A stretch of 64,000 nt of DNA from Lathyrus oleraceus (taxonomy: Eukaryota > Streptophyta > Magnoliopsida > Fabales > Fabaceae), in contig NC_066584.1 in NCBI RefSeq assembly GCF_024323335.1, positions 268,328,344 through 268,392,343 of the forward strand, in the 5' to 3' direction. Positions within the stretch are counted from its first letter, which is position 1, and each line of letters starts with the position of its first letter. The translations under genes and the position numbers were made by a program. This document shows positions 11,409 to 23,418 of the stretch, one piece after another. Below the pieces are notes generated by a model that made no database searches, was not told the DNA's origin, and saw only the letters and a program-made list of their open reading frames with translations.

Positions 11409-11681
11409 GTAATATGTTCATTTTGTTTAAAAACCCTTCTCCCATGCCAAAAGGAGAAGTGATGACATTGTTGGCAATTTGATTAATACAATGATATTCA
11501 TTCAATAATCACATGTTAAATGTTTGTTTTTCCAAATTATTTTTCCTTTTTGCTTTTTGCATGAAATTGGTGATCACCATAAAACCCTACAAAAGAGAAT
11601 AAAATCAATCTTTTTCATCTGCATAATGATTTTCCTTGTTTGAATTCTGAAATCTCTTTTATACTCAAAATCATTATGCAG
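11409..11681 (+). other. Ogre intron between protease and RT (C)
   Basis: The donor GTAATA begins at 11409 and the acceptor TTATGCAG ends at 11681, giving 273 nt, strongly AT-rich with a T-rich tract before the acceptor. The upstream exon ends in phase 2 and the first base after the acceptor completes the codon, so removal joins protease and RT in frame. Homologous donor and acceptor sites in E (59313, 59563) give the same phase. A spliced intron here is known for Ogre elements. Confidence 0.85.
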
Positions 11682-13196
11682 GTTAATCAAACCCATCGAA
11701 CATAATGATCCAACACCATCTCCCAACTTTGAGTTCCCTGTATTTGAAGCAGGAGAAGATGATGTTGAAGAGATTCTTGATGAGATTACCCGTCTGCTGG
11801 AGCACGATGAGAAGGTCATTCAGACGCATCTTGAGAATCTGGAAACAATCAACTTAGGGTATGAAGACTGGGTCCGCGAAGTGAAGATAGGGGAACTCTT
11901 GGAAGAGTCTGTTAAGAAGGGGTTGATTGAGTTGCTACGAGAATATGTCGACGTCTTTGCCTGGTCGTATAAAGACATGCCTAGTCTAGATACTGATATT
12001 GTGCAACATTTCTTGCCTTTGAAGCCTGAGTGCGTGCTTGTGAAGCAGAAGCTCAGAAGAACTCATCCTGATATGGCAGTGAAGATTAAAGAAGAAGTTC
12101 AGAAGAAAACTGATGCGGGGTTTCTGGTGACTTCTACATATCCTCAATGGGTGGCCAATATTGTGCATGTGCCTAATAAAGATGGAAAAGTCGAAATGTG
12201 TGTGGACTACCGTGACTTGAATAAAGCTAGTCCGAAAGATGATTTTCCTCTACCACATATTGATATGTTGGTAGACAATACAACTAAATTCAATGTCTTC
12301 TCATTCATGGACGGATTTTTCGGTTATAACCAGATTAAAATGGCACCCGAGGATATGGAGAAGACAACATTCATCACACCTCGGGGAACATTCTGTTATC
12401 GAGTGATGCCCTTCGATTTGAAGAACGCTGGAGCCACGTATCCACGCGTTATGACTACCTTGTTTCATGACATGATGCACAAAGAGATCGAGGTATATGT
12501 TGACGATATGATTGCAATGTCGAAAACGGAAGTTGAACATGTAGAGCACTTGTTGAAGCTTTTCCAGCGTTTGAGAAAGTACAAACTCCGCCTGAATCCG
12601 AACAAGTGTACATTTGGAGTCCATTCCGGCAAGTTATTGGGCTTTATTGTCAGTAAAAGAGGTATTGAAGTTGATCTTGCCAAGGTCAAAGCAATACAAG
12701 AGATGCCTACGCCCAAAATTGAGAAGCAAGTCCAAGGTTTTCTTGGCCGCTTGAATTTTATTTCGAGATTTATATCCCACATGACTGTGACATATGCGCC
12801 TATATTCAAGCTCCTTCGAAAAGATCAGCATCATGATTGGACCGAGGATTGCCAGAAAGCTTTCGACAGTATCAAAGAGTATCTGTCCGAGCCTTCGATT
12901 CTGTCTCCGCCTATGGAAGGGAGACCGTTGATTATGTACTTGACAGTGTTGGATGACTCCATGGGTTGTGTATTGGGTCAGCAAGATGAATCAGGGAAGA
13001 GAGAGTATGCAATATACTACTTGAGTAAGAAGTTCACTGATTGTGAGTCTCGATACTCAATGCTTGAGAAGACATGCTGTGCTTTGGCTAGGGCTGCTAA
13101 GCACTTACGCCAGTATATGTTGAATCATACGACTTGGTTGATATCCAAAATGGATCCAATCAAGTATATCTTTGAGAAGCCTGCTTTAATTAGGAG
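11682..13196 (+). CDS. Ogre C reverse transcriptase and gypsy RNase H (3'-truncated)
   Basis: Open from the acceptor for about 500 codons. After an acidic N-terminal linker come the RT motifs RRTHPDM, YRDLNKASPKDDFPLPHID, FMDGFFGYNQIKM (catalytic Asp), PFDLKNAGAT and YVDDM (about 12497-12511), all intact. The gypsy RNase H and connection region follows, with YLSKKF and MLEKTCCALARAAKHLRQY, and ends after KPAL where an antisense LTR begins at 13197. The frame runs on into LTR sequence to a stop at 13285-13287, so the last 30 residues are not element protein. The second RNase H domain is missing. It is the best RT of the window but part of a broken element. Confidence 0.9.
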
Positions 13197-15008
13197 TGTA
13201 GCGGGGTATTCGTTACCTTTAGATTTATTGACTAAATCAAAAGTAAACCATACAAGTCGAGTCGCCACTGCACTTCTATTTATCTAGAGGAAAGGTTAGA
13301 AAGCGAACAAAAACCGAGAAGTTTTATCGAATAAAAAACTAATAAAAATGTCAGAGATCGGGGTAAGGGGGTTGGCTATGCAATGGAGAGGTTTTAAGCA
13401 CCCAAAACATCCTAGGTACTCCTAGGGAGCCCTTTTCACACTTGTTGTAAGGTTGGTATTTTGTGAAAATTTGTTTGTGCAAACATGATTGGGGAGATGA
13501 GAAGAATATACAAGTTATTTACAATTTTGTGTTTGAATGGATAAACCCACTACCTACGTACCATCTTAAAAAAGATTAGGATCAAAACCTCGTAGTTCGG
13601 GGTAAAAATCTCAAAACAAGTTGGTGAATTGATTGGTCCAAAAGCCTTAAGGTCTTTTGTTATCCAAGGGAGAAAACTCAACCTAAAACCACAAACCCAC
13701 CATGTGAGGATAGCTTCAACATGCTACTGAGGGGTTAACCCTATAATAAGCATGGAAGACTCATTGTCCATCACTAAGGATATAGGTGAGCATTATATCT
13801 ACCTCAAGGATAACTCAAACCTAATAGCTAAAGGTTATGAAAAGTTTTGATAAGAAAGTGGCCATTGAAACCACAAAAAGCATTTGAATGGGTTATATTT
13901 ACCAATAAAAAGTATTTACAAAATATGGTCAAAGTTGACTTAGAATTCAATTCAAAATAAGTGTTATGAAAAGAAAGTTTGAAAATCAAAAGCATAAAGC
14001 TTAGGTTTCTAATGTTTGAAAACAAGTGTTAATGTTTGCACAAAAGTTTTGGCTTGGGTTAGAGTGGAGGGAAGAAGAAGAATGGCTAAAGTCCTAATCA
14101 TACACGACATGAAGGATAAGAAACAAGACCACAAATGGAATAAGCAAGCAAATAAGTGTATACTCAAGCAATCAATCAAGCAAGCAAAACTCTTAGGAAT
14201 CTTCCAATGGCTCTTGTATCTCTCTCTTTTGAAGCTCATGACAATGGTTCTTCAATTTGGCTCAAATAGGAATCCCTAGCACAAAAGCACACACATCAAA
14301 AAGTCCATGAAGTAAATCAAGAATGGACAAGAGAGAGTTTAGAGATTTGGTCTTTCTAATCCATCTTCAACATTAAGGCCTTTTTACTCCATTTTGGATA
14401 TGGTATGTCCTAGAATCTAAGTCCTTTTTGTCCATTTTTGCATTTGGTCCACAACAATCAAAACAAAAGCACAAGCACAATAATATACACACAATTATGT
14501 GCTCAAGTGAGCAAAAGGAAAATTGCATTAACATAAACATGTGCTCAAATGAGCAAAGGGCAAAAGCAAATGAATAATATGTACAAGAATAGTAAATTGC
14601 ATAAATGTAAAGTGCAAGAATTCAATGTTAATAGTTAATGGTTAGTGTTAGTATTAGTGTTCCATAAGGCAATTTAGCGCTATGTTAAGCAATCGTAATT
14701 GGACTTATGTAGAAGTCACAACTATCTGAGGTCGGTCAATAATAATGTAGGCAACAACACAGGTTAGAGATTTTGATTAGTGAATCAAACTCCTACAACT
14801 TGCCATGCCAAAAAGAAGATGAGAAATGATCTTGTATTGATTTAGGTTCTTTGCTTGATTAGGAAGCAACCTATCCTTAATGCAAAGTCATTCACTTGAT
14901 CTATAATCAAGATGAATTAGATTTGAATCAAGGAAGGTTAAACCTCCCATGTATCAAGGCTAACCACAAATCTTTAACTCATTGATCAAAAAGAAAAAAA
15001 GAAAAAAA

Positions 15009-15035
15009 GAAGAAGAAGAAGAAGAAGAAGAAGAA
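15009..15035. repeat. (GAA)n microsatellite
   Basis: Nine or so perfect GAA units preceded by an A-rich run, inside the antisense Ogre LTR. The equivalent place in the B LTR (about 22536-22550) has only a short A run, so the repeat grew in this copy. Confidence 0.9.
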
Positions 15036-15904
15036 TAAAGTGCATTAATGGAAATGAAATGAGGTAATCAACAAGCATTGACCAAAGATAGAGGAGATCA
15101 AGGTCAAACAATAGTAAACAGAAGCAAAATGAAGATTAGAAGTTAAGAAACAAATAAAAATATTTTTGGTATTTTTCAAAAGTAAAATAATACTTGAATT
15201 AAAATAATAAAGAAAGGTCAAACTTCAAACTCACTTCAAATCAACTTTGAAAAGTCCAAGTGAATTATCCTAAGTTCAACAAGGTAAAACAAAGTTTGAC
15301 AAAAAATTTCAGCATTTTTAGAAGCCAGAAACTATTTTTAATCAATTAAAATGCATAAAAATTAACCTAATTGAATTAAAATCTCAAATAAATCTCAAAT
15401 CAATTAATAAATTGATGAGAATATTTTTCATAGATCTATCATCATTCAAAGAGGTTGGAAAAATATTTTTGTATTTTTTAAATATCAAAAACTATTTTAA
15501 AAGAATTAAAAATAACCAGAAAAGAGAAAATTCCTAAAAAATATCAAATGATAAAAGAAAAAATATTAAAAATCATTTTTAGAAACTAGAAATTAAACGA
15601 AGAATAATGCAATTGGTCTCACATTTTTTGGACCAATAATGAAAGAGATATGATTTTTTGAAATGAAATGGAATTAAAGAAATAAAAAGAAAATTAAAAT
15701 CAGAAATTAAAATGTCAAAAAAACGTGGAGCGTTGGATCAAGAGCTCATTAATTGAGCTAGAAAATCCTTTAAACCACACGCGCGCATCCACCATGCGCT
15801 CTAGTCAATGCATCACACCTTGCCTTTAAACAAGTCATAACATGGAACAACTATGATTAAATCTGGAAAACAAAACACACGACCATGATTTAATCTGGAG
15901 ACCA

Positions 15905-16032
15905 GACGGTGGTGTACACCACCGTCTTCTCCGGCCAGACCTCCGGCGCCGGCCAGAAGTTGTAGAGATTAAAAGTTCATCAAATGCCACGATCGAGGTA
16001 TCAAATGAAAGTTGGGGTGATGTACATCACCC
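15905..16032 (-). other. Paired perfect palindromes in Ogre LTR
   Basis: Two perfect inverted repeats: 16015-16032 (18 nt, core GATGTACATC) and 15905-15926 (22 nt, core GTGTACAC), with CCGGCGCCGG at 15943-15952 between them. They lie downstream of the TATA box on the minus strand, so they would be transcribed. The B and E LTRs carry hairpins at the matching places. Confidence 0.75.
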
Positions 16033-16470
16033 TTGTACCAACCAAATTCACTCTAGACTTCCATAGAAAGAGGAATCAGAGCTTGAATTTTGTGGTGTTC
16101 AACTGGAACTTGTTGGATTTCAACAATTCAAAGCTTAAAATGATTGCCTCTATGAAGAGGACTTCATACAACCCAACAACAAAAAGAAATATGCAATATA
16201 CAAGTAGATCCGAAGAAAACAAATTCTCAAGTAAACCTCTGAAATGAAGAACTTGAGAGCACGATCTCTTGATGTTTAAGCTTGTAGTGTGTTCTATGGG
16301 TCAAGGTGAGCAAGGCTTAGGAACTGTAGATCTAAAAATCAATCAGGGAAATTGACTTTTAGATCTGAAAATTTTGAAAGAAAGAGGTGAGTTCCTTTGA
16401 GTATGGTTGAGGAATGAATCGTGCAGCATGTAAGGCGCCCTTAGGTTGTGGAAATGAGAAGCATTGGCCC

Positions 16471-16481
16471 TTTATTTATAG
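16471..16481 (-). promoter_or_regulatory. LTR TATA box
   Basis: Minus-strand CTATAAATAAA at the place matching the TATA box of the B LTR (23983-23992). It is the likely core promoter of this Ogre LTR. Confidence 0.6.
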
Positions 16482-17814
16482 CAACTGATGGCTGATATGC
16501 ATGAACAAAGCATTGCATGGATAGAAAGAGCCTCCATGCCTGGGCCTGTACAGGCGCATGGAGGGCCCAATTCCACTTGGATTTACAAGCTTAACATCAA
16601 CAGATATAATTTGGACGTGCAGATGGTGTGTAAACAACTCATGCAATGCAATTTCAAATGGTTTCCAAAATTGTACCAACTGGTTCATCCCTTCAAAAAT
16701 GGCATTTCCAAAACTGAAGCATAACCTTATGGGTAATGGTTGGAAAGATTTTTGCATAAGAATCAATTGTTATGTTGACCAAAACTTCATTTGCAATTTG
16801 CAAATTGGTGAAAATTGATCATGAAGTGTAAGGTGCAAAACATGTACATGTAAAATTTTCAAAAATGGCCAAACTTCAAGCCCTCCTGTTTCAATTATGC
16901 AAGCTCCAAATGACAAAATCTTCAACATAAAAGTTATAGATCTTTTCAAGCAAATAAATTTGGGCTTAAATTTTGCATCATTTGGATTTTTGATGAGAAC
17001 GTTATGAGCACTTGAAGTTGGACTTTTTCACATTTCAATGCCTTTGGTCCAAAGTGACCTATAATGTTTTGCATTATCACATGTATTTCTTTTATGATTA
17101 TGAAATTTTGCTAAACATAACAATTGAATTAGACATCTTTAACTTTCCAATGCATTTGAAACCACCTCAAAATCATGATAAATGAGGGAGTTATGTCCTT
17201 GGGAAGTTGACCCAAAATTAGGGTTTCAGTCAAAATGACCTATAATGTCTTGAAATGGATGTTGACCTTCAAAGCTTCAAATCAATTTTTGATAAACATG
17301 AAAGTTGTTCATATGGTTCTTAAGAACATTGTTTCTCTTGGGGGTCATCTCCATTTGACAAACACATCACAAGTTAGGTCTCAGTGTACTTCAAAATAGT
17401 GAGATGAATTAACTGATCAACTTCTTAAGTCCAGAACTCATATCTTCATGAATTGATGATTTAGGGAACTCAAATAAGCTCAAAATTTCATGAAATGATG
17501 AATGGAAGAACTTCCCATGATTGTATTTGATCATGGGTTGAGGTTGCTTCATGAACAAGCCATAGTTGATGAACAAATGAATTAGGGTTTCCTTGGGAAA
17601 CAAGCCTCAAACCCCTTGGTTTCCTTTGATCAAAATGATGAATTGAGATACTTGGGAGGCATATTTGATGGATGAGATCTTTGGGAACCATTGTCATGCT
17701 TTCTTTCACCTTCACCTGACCATATCAATGCACATATGATCTCATAGAAGCTTTAGATCTTGTGCTTGCTCAAGCTACAAACAAAAGATGTTAGTGACAT
17801 ATTTTTATGCTTTT

Positions 17815-18319
17815 CTTTACTAAGGTTGACTTCCATCATATTCCTCGAGATGAGAATCGGATGGCAGATGCTCTTGCTACACTTGCTTCGATGATTGTGG
17901 TGAAATATTTGAATGATGTTCCTAATATTACTGTGATGCGCTTGGATAGACCAGCTCACGTATTTGCAGTTGAAGAAGTAAAAGATGATAACCCATGGTA
18001 TTATGATATCAAGTGCTTTCTACCAAGTGATATTTACCCGCCTGGGGCATCTATTAAAGACAGGAAGACTTTGAGGAGATTATCTGGCAGTTTCTACCTC
18101 AATGGTGATGTGCTTAATAAGAGGAATTTTGACATGGTTCTGCTCAGATGCGTGGATAGACACGAGGCAGACCTGTTGATGACTGAAGTCCATGAGGGTT
18201 CATTTGGTACTCATTCTAATGGATATGTTATGGCTAAGAAGATGTTGAGAGTAGGCTACTATTGGCTGACAATGGAGTCTGACTGCTGCAAATATGTGAA
18301 GAAATGCCACAAGTGTTAG
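17815..18319 (+). pseudogene. Ogre C RNase H-integrase linker and integrase zinc finger
   Basis: Continues element C after the inserted LTR. It encodes VDFHHIPRDENRMADALATLAS (the end of the RNase H region), a linker, and the integrase N-terminal HHCC zinc finger: His residues in VHEGSFGTHSNG followed by CHKC. The stop at 18317-18319 (TAG) follows CHKC directly. D has a CAG (Gln) codon here, so this is probably a C-to-T change. The frame then continues into the integrase core. Confidence 0.85.
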
Positions 18320-19243
18320 ATTTATACGGATAAGATTCATATTCCCCCGACATTCCTGAATGTTATTTCATCACCATGGCTTTTCTCCATGTGGGGAATT
18401 GACATGATTGACATGATAGAGCCAAAGGCGTCAAACGGTCACTGTTTTATTCTCGTAGCTACTGATTACTTCACCAAGTGGGTTGAAGCGGCATTGTATG
18501 CATGTGTGACCAGGAAGGTGGTTGTGAAGTTTATCCAGAATCAACTCATATGCCGATACGGTGTGCCAGACAAGATCATTACTGATAATGGATCTAACTT
18601 GAACAAGAAGATGATGAAAGAGCTGTGTAGCGAGTTCAAGATTGCACATCATAATTCTTTTCCCTATAGACCCAAGATGAATGGGGCTGTTGAAGCTTCT
18701 AACAAGAACATCAAGAAGATTATTCAGAAGATTGTTGTTACGTACAAAGATTGGCTTGAGATGCTTCCATTTGCATTGCATGGCTATCGTACATCTGTCC
18801 GCACGTCAACAGGGGCAACCCCTTTCTCCCTTGTATATGGCATGGAGGTTGTGCTCCCCGTGGAGGTTGAGATCCCATCAATGAGAGTCTTGATGGAAGC
18901 CAAGTTGACTGAGGCTGAATGGGTTCAGAGTCGTTATGTTCAGTTGAACTTAGCTAAAGAGAAGAGATTAACTACCATGTGCCATGGCCAGTTGTATCAG
19001 GAAAGGATGAATAAAGCCTTTTATAAGAAGGTAAAGCCTCGTGTGTTCAGAGAAGGTGACCTCGTGCTCAAGAAAGTCTTGTCTTTCACGCCTGATTCCA
19101 GGGGCAGGTGGACTCCAAACTATGAAGGTCCATATGTTGTTAAGAGAGCCTTTTCAGGCGGTGCTTTGTTGCTTACAACTATGGATGGGGAGGATTTCAC
19201 TCGTCCTGTGAATTCAGATGCAGGCAAGAAATACTTCACCTAA
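18320..19243 (+). CDS. Ogre C integrase core and C-terminal domain
   Basis: An open frame of about 300 codons in phase with the zinc finger. The DDE catalytic triad is present: Asp in VATDYFTKWVEA, Asp in IITDNGSNL and Glu in NGAVEASNKN. Next come the conserved WLEMLPFALHGYRTSVRTSTGATPFSLVYGME and a C-terminal GPY/F-type module (NYEGPYVVKRAFSGGALLL). It ends with a natural stop at 19241-19243. Apart from the upstream stop, it looks catalytically complete and is the only integrase core with all three residues in this window. Confidence 0.92.
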   Translation: MYTDKIHIPPTFLNVISSPWLFSMWGIDMIDMIEPKASNGHCFILVATDYFTKWVEAALYACVTRKVVVKFIQNQLICRYGVPDKIITDNGSNLNKKMMKELCSEFKIAHHNSFPYRPKMNGAVEASNKNIKKIIQKIVVTYKDWLEMLPFALHGYRTSVRTSTGATPFSLVYGMEVVLPVEVEIPSMRVLMEAKLTEAEWVQSRYVQLNLAKEKRLTTMCHGQLYQERMNKAFYKKVKPRVFREGDLVLKKVLSFTPDSRGRWTPNYEGPYVVKRAFSGGALLLTTMDGEDFTRPVNSDAGKKYFT

Positions 19244-19784
19244 GAAATAATAGCGTTTACATCCACAAAATTGTCAATGTTGGGAAATAACACTAGCCCA
19301 TAGATGAGAAGTACAAATACGACTTCAAAGGCGTCCTCACTCATGGCCTTCCCAAGCAAAGTAGCTTGGGTAATGAGAAAATCAGACGGGAGACCTTGAA
19401 TTCCACCTTTGGTAGTCATATGAGCAACAATATCAGATACATCTATGTGAAGCATGTCAGAAATATCTTGGGAAGAAGGAACCCTCTCCAAGCCACTGAA
19501 CGGCAGCTGATCCAAGATAGGTATACCCGCAAGATATGCATACTCCTCATGTGTAGGCAAAAGCTGGAAATTTAGAAAAGTGAAGCACCGATACAAAGGA
19601 TCGTAGAACTGCACTGACACACTCATCAGACCTTCATCCACTTGAGTAGAAAGAATAGACAGAAGCTTCCCATGGCGAGCTTTGACTCTAAGGGCTCTAA
19701 TACATAAGATGCCAAACTCCTTAACTCTTTCAATTCGGGTTGTCTGAAACTGTACTTCTTTGTATTTCTTCTTTGCTTATCCAT
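19244..19784 (-). pseudogene. Ogre B ORF1, 3'-truncated
   Basis: The minus-strand ATG at 19784 begins MDKQRRNTKKYSFRQPELKE, matching the ORF1 starts of A and E. A one-base frameshift near 19690 separates this start from the downstream frame (EGLMSVSVQFYDPLYRCF, then IYGLVLFPNIDNFVDVNAI). The gene is cut at 19244. Its central part (ILDQLPFSGLERVPSSQDI) differs clearly from A and E, so B belongs to another Ogre subfamily. The function is unknown. Confidence 0.8.
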
Positions 19785-20621
19785 TGTCTGAAAATTTGCA
19801 AATAGACCTATTAAGTTCCTTGAAAATTTTCATTGTTGATGATATGGATGCGTATGAAGGCATGAATGCATGGATGCAACAATCACACTCAAGGATCAAG
19901 CAAGTCACAACGCACAACGGTCACGGGATGGCTCACGTCATTATTAATATCAATCATCCATTTTGGTGGATTATGGTTTACACCTTATCAACACCCAAGT
20001 TCCATTGATATTGAGAATGTACGAGAACGGATCTACCACGAATCAAGGGTTTGTTGTAAGTCACGAGCATGGCGTATCGGTTAAGAGCCATCCAAAGGAA
20101 GAGTACTATGGTTAAACTTGACAATCATGTTCTAAAAGGGTTCCCATAGTCATCATCTCATCTTTCGGATATTATCGGATAAAACGACTACTCGTATTCC
20201 AAAAATATTCTCAAGAGAGACTCTTATGAGTGTAGTATCGCGTAACAATCGTATCAAATATTACACTTGAACGACCTTCGCACTACGCCCTAAAATAGGC
20301 CAAGATGGGCTAGGTAATCTAAGGTCCTTGGCTTCTAAGGCTTATATTGGAAAGAGTAATGCCTAACCATGACTACTCGTGTGACACTATTGATCACAAC
20401 AAGACCTCCACCAAGTGAATGGGCTTGCAAGTCAACTTGCTAAGGAATAACTCCACACAACTCACAAGAGACCACCAAGCATACAAGCAATTGATATATC
20501 AAGCAATCCATACATTACAAACAATACAGTCATCCCAAATTTGCACAAAAATATGTCACCAATAAATATAAACATACAACACACATAAGCAAAAAGTAGG
20601 CTAAACCCTCTAGGAAGTAGA
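19785..20621 (-). other. Ogre B leader (5' UTR)
   Basis: A non-coding region between the PBS and the ORF1 start. It aligns along its length with the leaders of A (26067-26903) and E (53281-54121), for example around CAACACCCAAGTTCCATTGA. The small ORFs here are not conserved. It would carry the packaging and translation signals of the genomic RNA, but none can be pointed to. Confidence 0.7.
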
Positions 20622-20639
20622 TCCCCAGCAGAGTCGCCA
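20622..20639 (-). other. Primer binding site (B)
   Basis: Minus-strand TGGCGACTCTGCTGGGGA, six bases after the LTR end. Its complement ends in CCA, as a tRNA 3' end must. Ogre elements are reported to use tRNA-Arg; I could not check the tRNA match. The same 18-mer occurs at 34533 in the inner Tat element. Confidence 0.85.
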
Positions 20640-23418
20640 CTTTTCTGTAGCGGGATATTCGTTACCTTATGGTTTATTAACTAAACTAAAAGTAAACATA
20701 CAATTTGAGTCGCCACCGCACTTTTATTTGTCCAAAGGAAAGGCTAAAAAGCAAACAAAAGCCAAGTAAGAAGTTTTATCAAGTCAAAAACTAATAAAAA
20801 TGTCAGAGATCTGGGTAAGGGGGTTGGTTATGAAATGAGAAGGTTTTATGCATCCAAAACATCCTTAGTATTCTAAGGGAACCTCTTTTTGAAAACATGA
20901 GTCGTAGGTTGGTATTTGTGAAAATATGTGCAAAAGATTGGAGGGATGAGAAGAGAATAGATTATATTTACAATTTTCTTGTTTGAGTGGATGAACCCAT
21001 TGCCTATGTACCATCACAAAGGTAGGATCAAAACCTCGTAGTTCGGGGTAAAAATCTCAAAGATTGGTGAATTGATTTAATCAAAAGCCTTAAGGTCTTT
21101 TGTTATCAAAAGGGATAAAACTCAACCTAAACCAACAATCCACCATGTAAGGAGAGCTTCAACATACTAGTGAGGGGTTAACCCTATAATAAGTATGGAA
21201 GACTTATAGTCCAATCATTAAGGATAAGGTGAGGTTTACATCAACCACTATGATAACTCAAACCTATGGCTAATGTTTATGAAAAGTTTTTAGCAAAGGT
21301 GGCCATTGGAACCACAAAAATGAACTTGAAGTGAGTTGTATTTACAAGTTAAGTGTATTTACAAAGTGAAGTCAAAGTTGGATTAAGGTTCATTCACAAT
21401 GAGTATTCATGAAAAGATTTTGAAAAATCAAAGGCATAAGGCCTAGGTTTCTAATTTGAAACAAAGTCAAAGTTTGCACAAAAAGAGTTTGGCTTGGGTT
21501 AGAGTGAGGAGAAGAAGAGAAGGGCTAGTCCTAAAGCATGCAAAGATAAGAGAAGAGATAAAACCCTTGGAGTTCCTTTTCTTGAAATCATAGAGATGAT
21601 TCAAGATGCTCCTTTCCTTTGGACTTAGCAAACAACAAGCAATCACACAATTATATTCAAGCTCCGAGGATCTCCATTTGGCTTGTCTCTCTTAACTTGG
21701 CTACTCATGACAATGGTCCTTCTTACTATCTCAAGATGGAATCCCTATCACACAAGAGCAAACATCAAAAAGTTCACAACACAATAAGAGGAATGGACAA
21801 AGAATGAGTTTAGATTAGGAAGTCCTTTGAAGTCAACTTTAAGATTTAGCATTCTAAAGGCATGATGCCTAGTTGCTCTTCAACAAGTTTAGCATTCTAA
21901 AGGAATGAGGCCTAGTTGCTCTTGAATTCCTTTAAGCATAGGTAAGTCCTAATTCTAAGTCCTTTCTCCATTTTTGCATTGGGTTCACACAAACAAAGAC
22001 AAAACAACCACAAGACAATAATATATTTATATCCAATAATGAGCTCAAATGAGCAAAAGGAAAATGACAGAAACATAAAATATGTGCTCAAGTGAGCAAA
22101 GGGAAAAGCAATATGAATAAATGAGCAAGAAAGTAAATTACATTAAAGTAAATTGCAAGAAATTAAATGCTCAAATTAAAGTTAGTAATTAGTGGTTATG
22201 TTAGCGTGTCATAAGACAATTTAGTTCTATGTTAAACAATCGTAAGTGGACTAATGTAGTAGTCACACCTATATGAGGCCGGTCAATAAAACTATAGGCA
22301 AATAAACATAAGTTAGTGATCATGACTAGTAAGCCAAGCTCCTACAACTTGCCATGCCAAAAGAAAAGAAGAAAGGCCTTGTATGGACTTTAGGTTTTTT
22401 GCTTGACCAAAAAGCAACCTATCTTTGACACGAAGCAACTCACTTGATCTTGTATCAAGTTGAGTTTGATTTGGATCAAAGAAGGTTAAACCTCTCATAT
22501 GTCAAGACCAACCATAAGACATTAACTCATTGGCACAAAAAAAAAATGAGATGAAGATGGGATGAAATGGAAAGAGAAATAAAGTGTCAAACACAAATGG
22601 TCAAGTGTGAATCAAATCATCATCAACCAATGGTAAATAGAAGAGAAATGAATATTAGAAGTCAACAAGTCAAACATATTTTTTATATATTTTTGGAATT
22701 AAAATAAATGCAAAATTAAAATGGACAAAATATGGTCAAACCTCAAATTCAATTCAAATCAACTTGAACAAGTCCAATTAAATTCTCATAGGTCTAACAT
22801 GGTCAAACAAGGTTTGACAAATTTTTTCAACAATTTTTGAAATCAGAAACTATTTTAAAACAATAAAAAAACAATGAAAAATAACACAAATGAATTAAAA
22901 TCTCAAATAAATCTCAAATCAATTAAGAAATTGAGGAGACTAGTTTTCGTAGACTTATCATGATCCATAAGTGTTAAGAAAATATTTTTGGATTTTTCAA
23001 ATATCAAAAAGTATTTTAAAATGAATTAAAACTATTAAAAACTAAATAATTCACAAAAAAATATTAAATAAAGTCACAAAAATAATTAAAAATCAAAATA
23101 TGAAACTAGATTTTTCAAGAATTTTTTTGGCATTGGTCTCATATTTTTGTGAATTCAAATAAAATATTTATGAATTTTTGAAAATAAAAGGAATTAAATG
23201 GAATTAATCAGAAAATAAGAAAATTGCAAAAATCAGCGCCCATTGGATCCGTCTCATTAATGGACGTGGCATGATCACACGGTTCAGAAGCGCTGATGCA
23301 CGAAGGGCCAAAGTCAAACGCGCCACACATGTAATTAAAATAAGTCAAACAAAAGAAAGGCTGAGATTATAATGTTCCCTCAAGATCCAATGGCGCTGGT
23401 GCTCCCACGTGGGGATAG

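Larger units (their letters stand above)
13197..17814 (-). repeat. Antisense Ogre LTR inserted in C (5'-truncated)
   Basis: Begins at TGTAGCGGGG (the reverse of an LTR 3' end in CCCGCTACA) and aligns throughout with the B LTR at 20646-25160. It lacks the first 180 or so bases of the LTR: the match stops at about 17811-17814, where RNase H-integrase sequence of C resumes with a shared TTT. About 0.5 kb of host element is missing at this side, so a deletion took the LTR 5' end and host sequence together. The stretch has no gene. It contains a TATA box, paired palindromes and a GAA run, and the small ORFs within it are chance. Confidence 0.85.
7021..19243 (+). mobile_element. Ogre-like Ty3/gypsy retrotransposon body (copy C)
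   Basis: Plus-strand element in the order ORF1 (5'-truncated), gag, protease, intron, RT and RNase H, then, after an inserted antisense LTR, the end of the RNase H-integrase linker and a full integrase core. It has no LTR of its own: the left edge is inside ORF1 and the right edge is exactly after the integrase stop. It is the best-preserved Ogre coding set here. About 0.5 kb of RNase H sequence was lost together with the LTR insertion. Confidence 0.88.

Noticed and set aside
1..13196. A giant recent palindrome (C against D)
   Set aside because: The two bodies differ at many positions, in indels, and in which part is missing, so they are separate copies placed head to head rather than arms of a recent inverted duplication.
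13197..17814. Host gene sequence in the long non-coding interval
   Set aside because: The whole interval aligns with the B LTR. Its small ORFs are not shared between the LTR copies.
20622..20639. A tRNA gene or fragment
   Set aside because: Only the 18-nt PBS is present; there is no cloverleaf around it.
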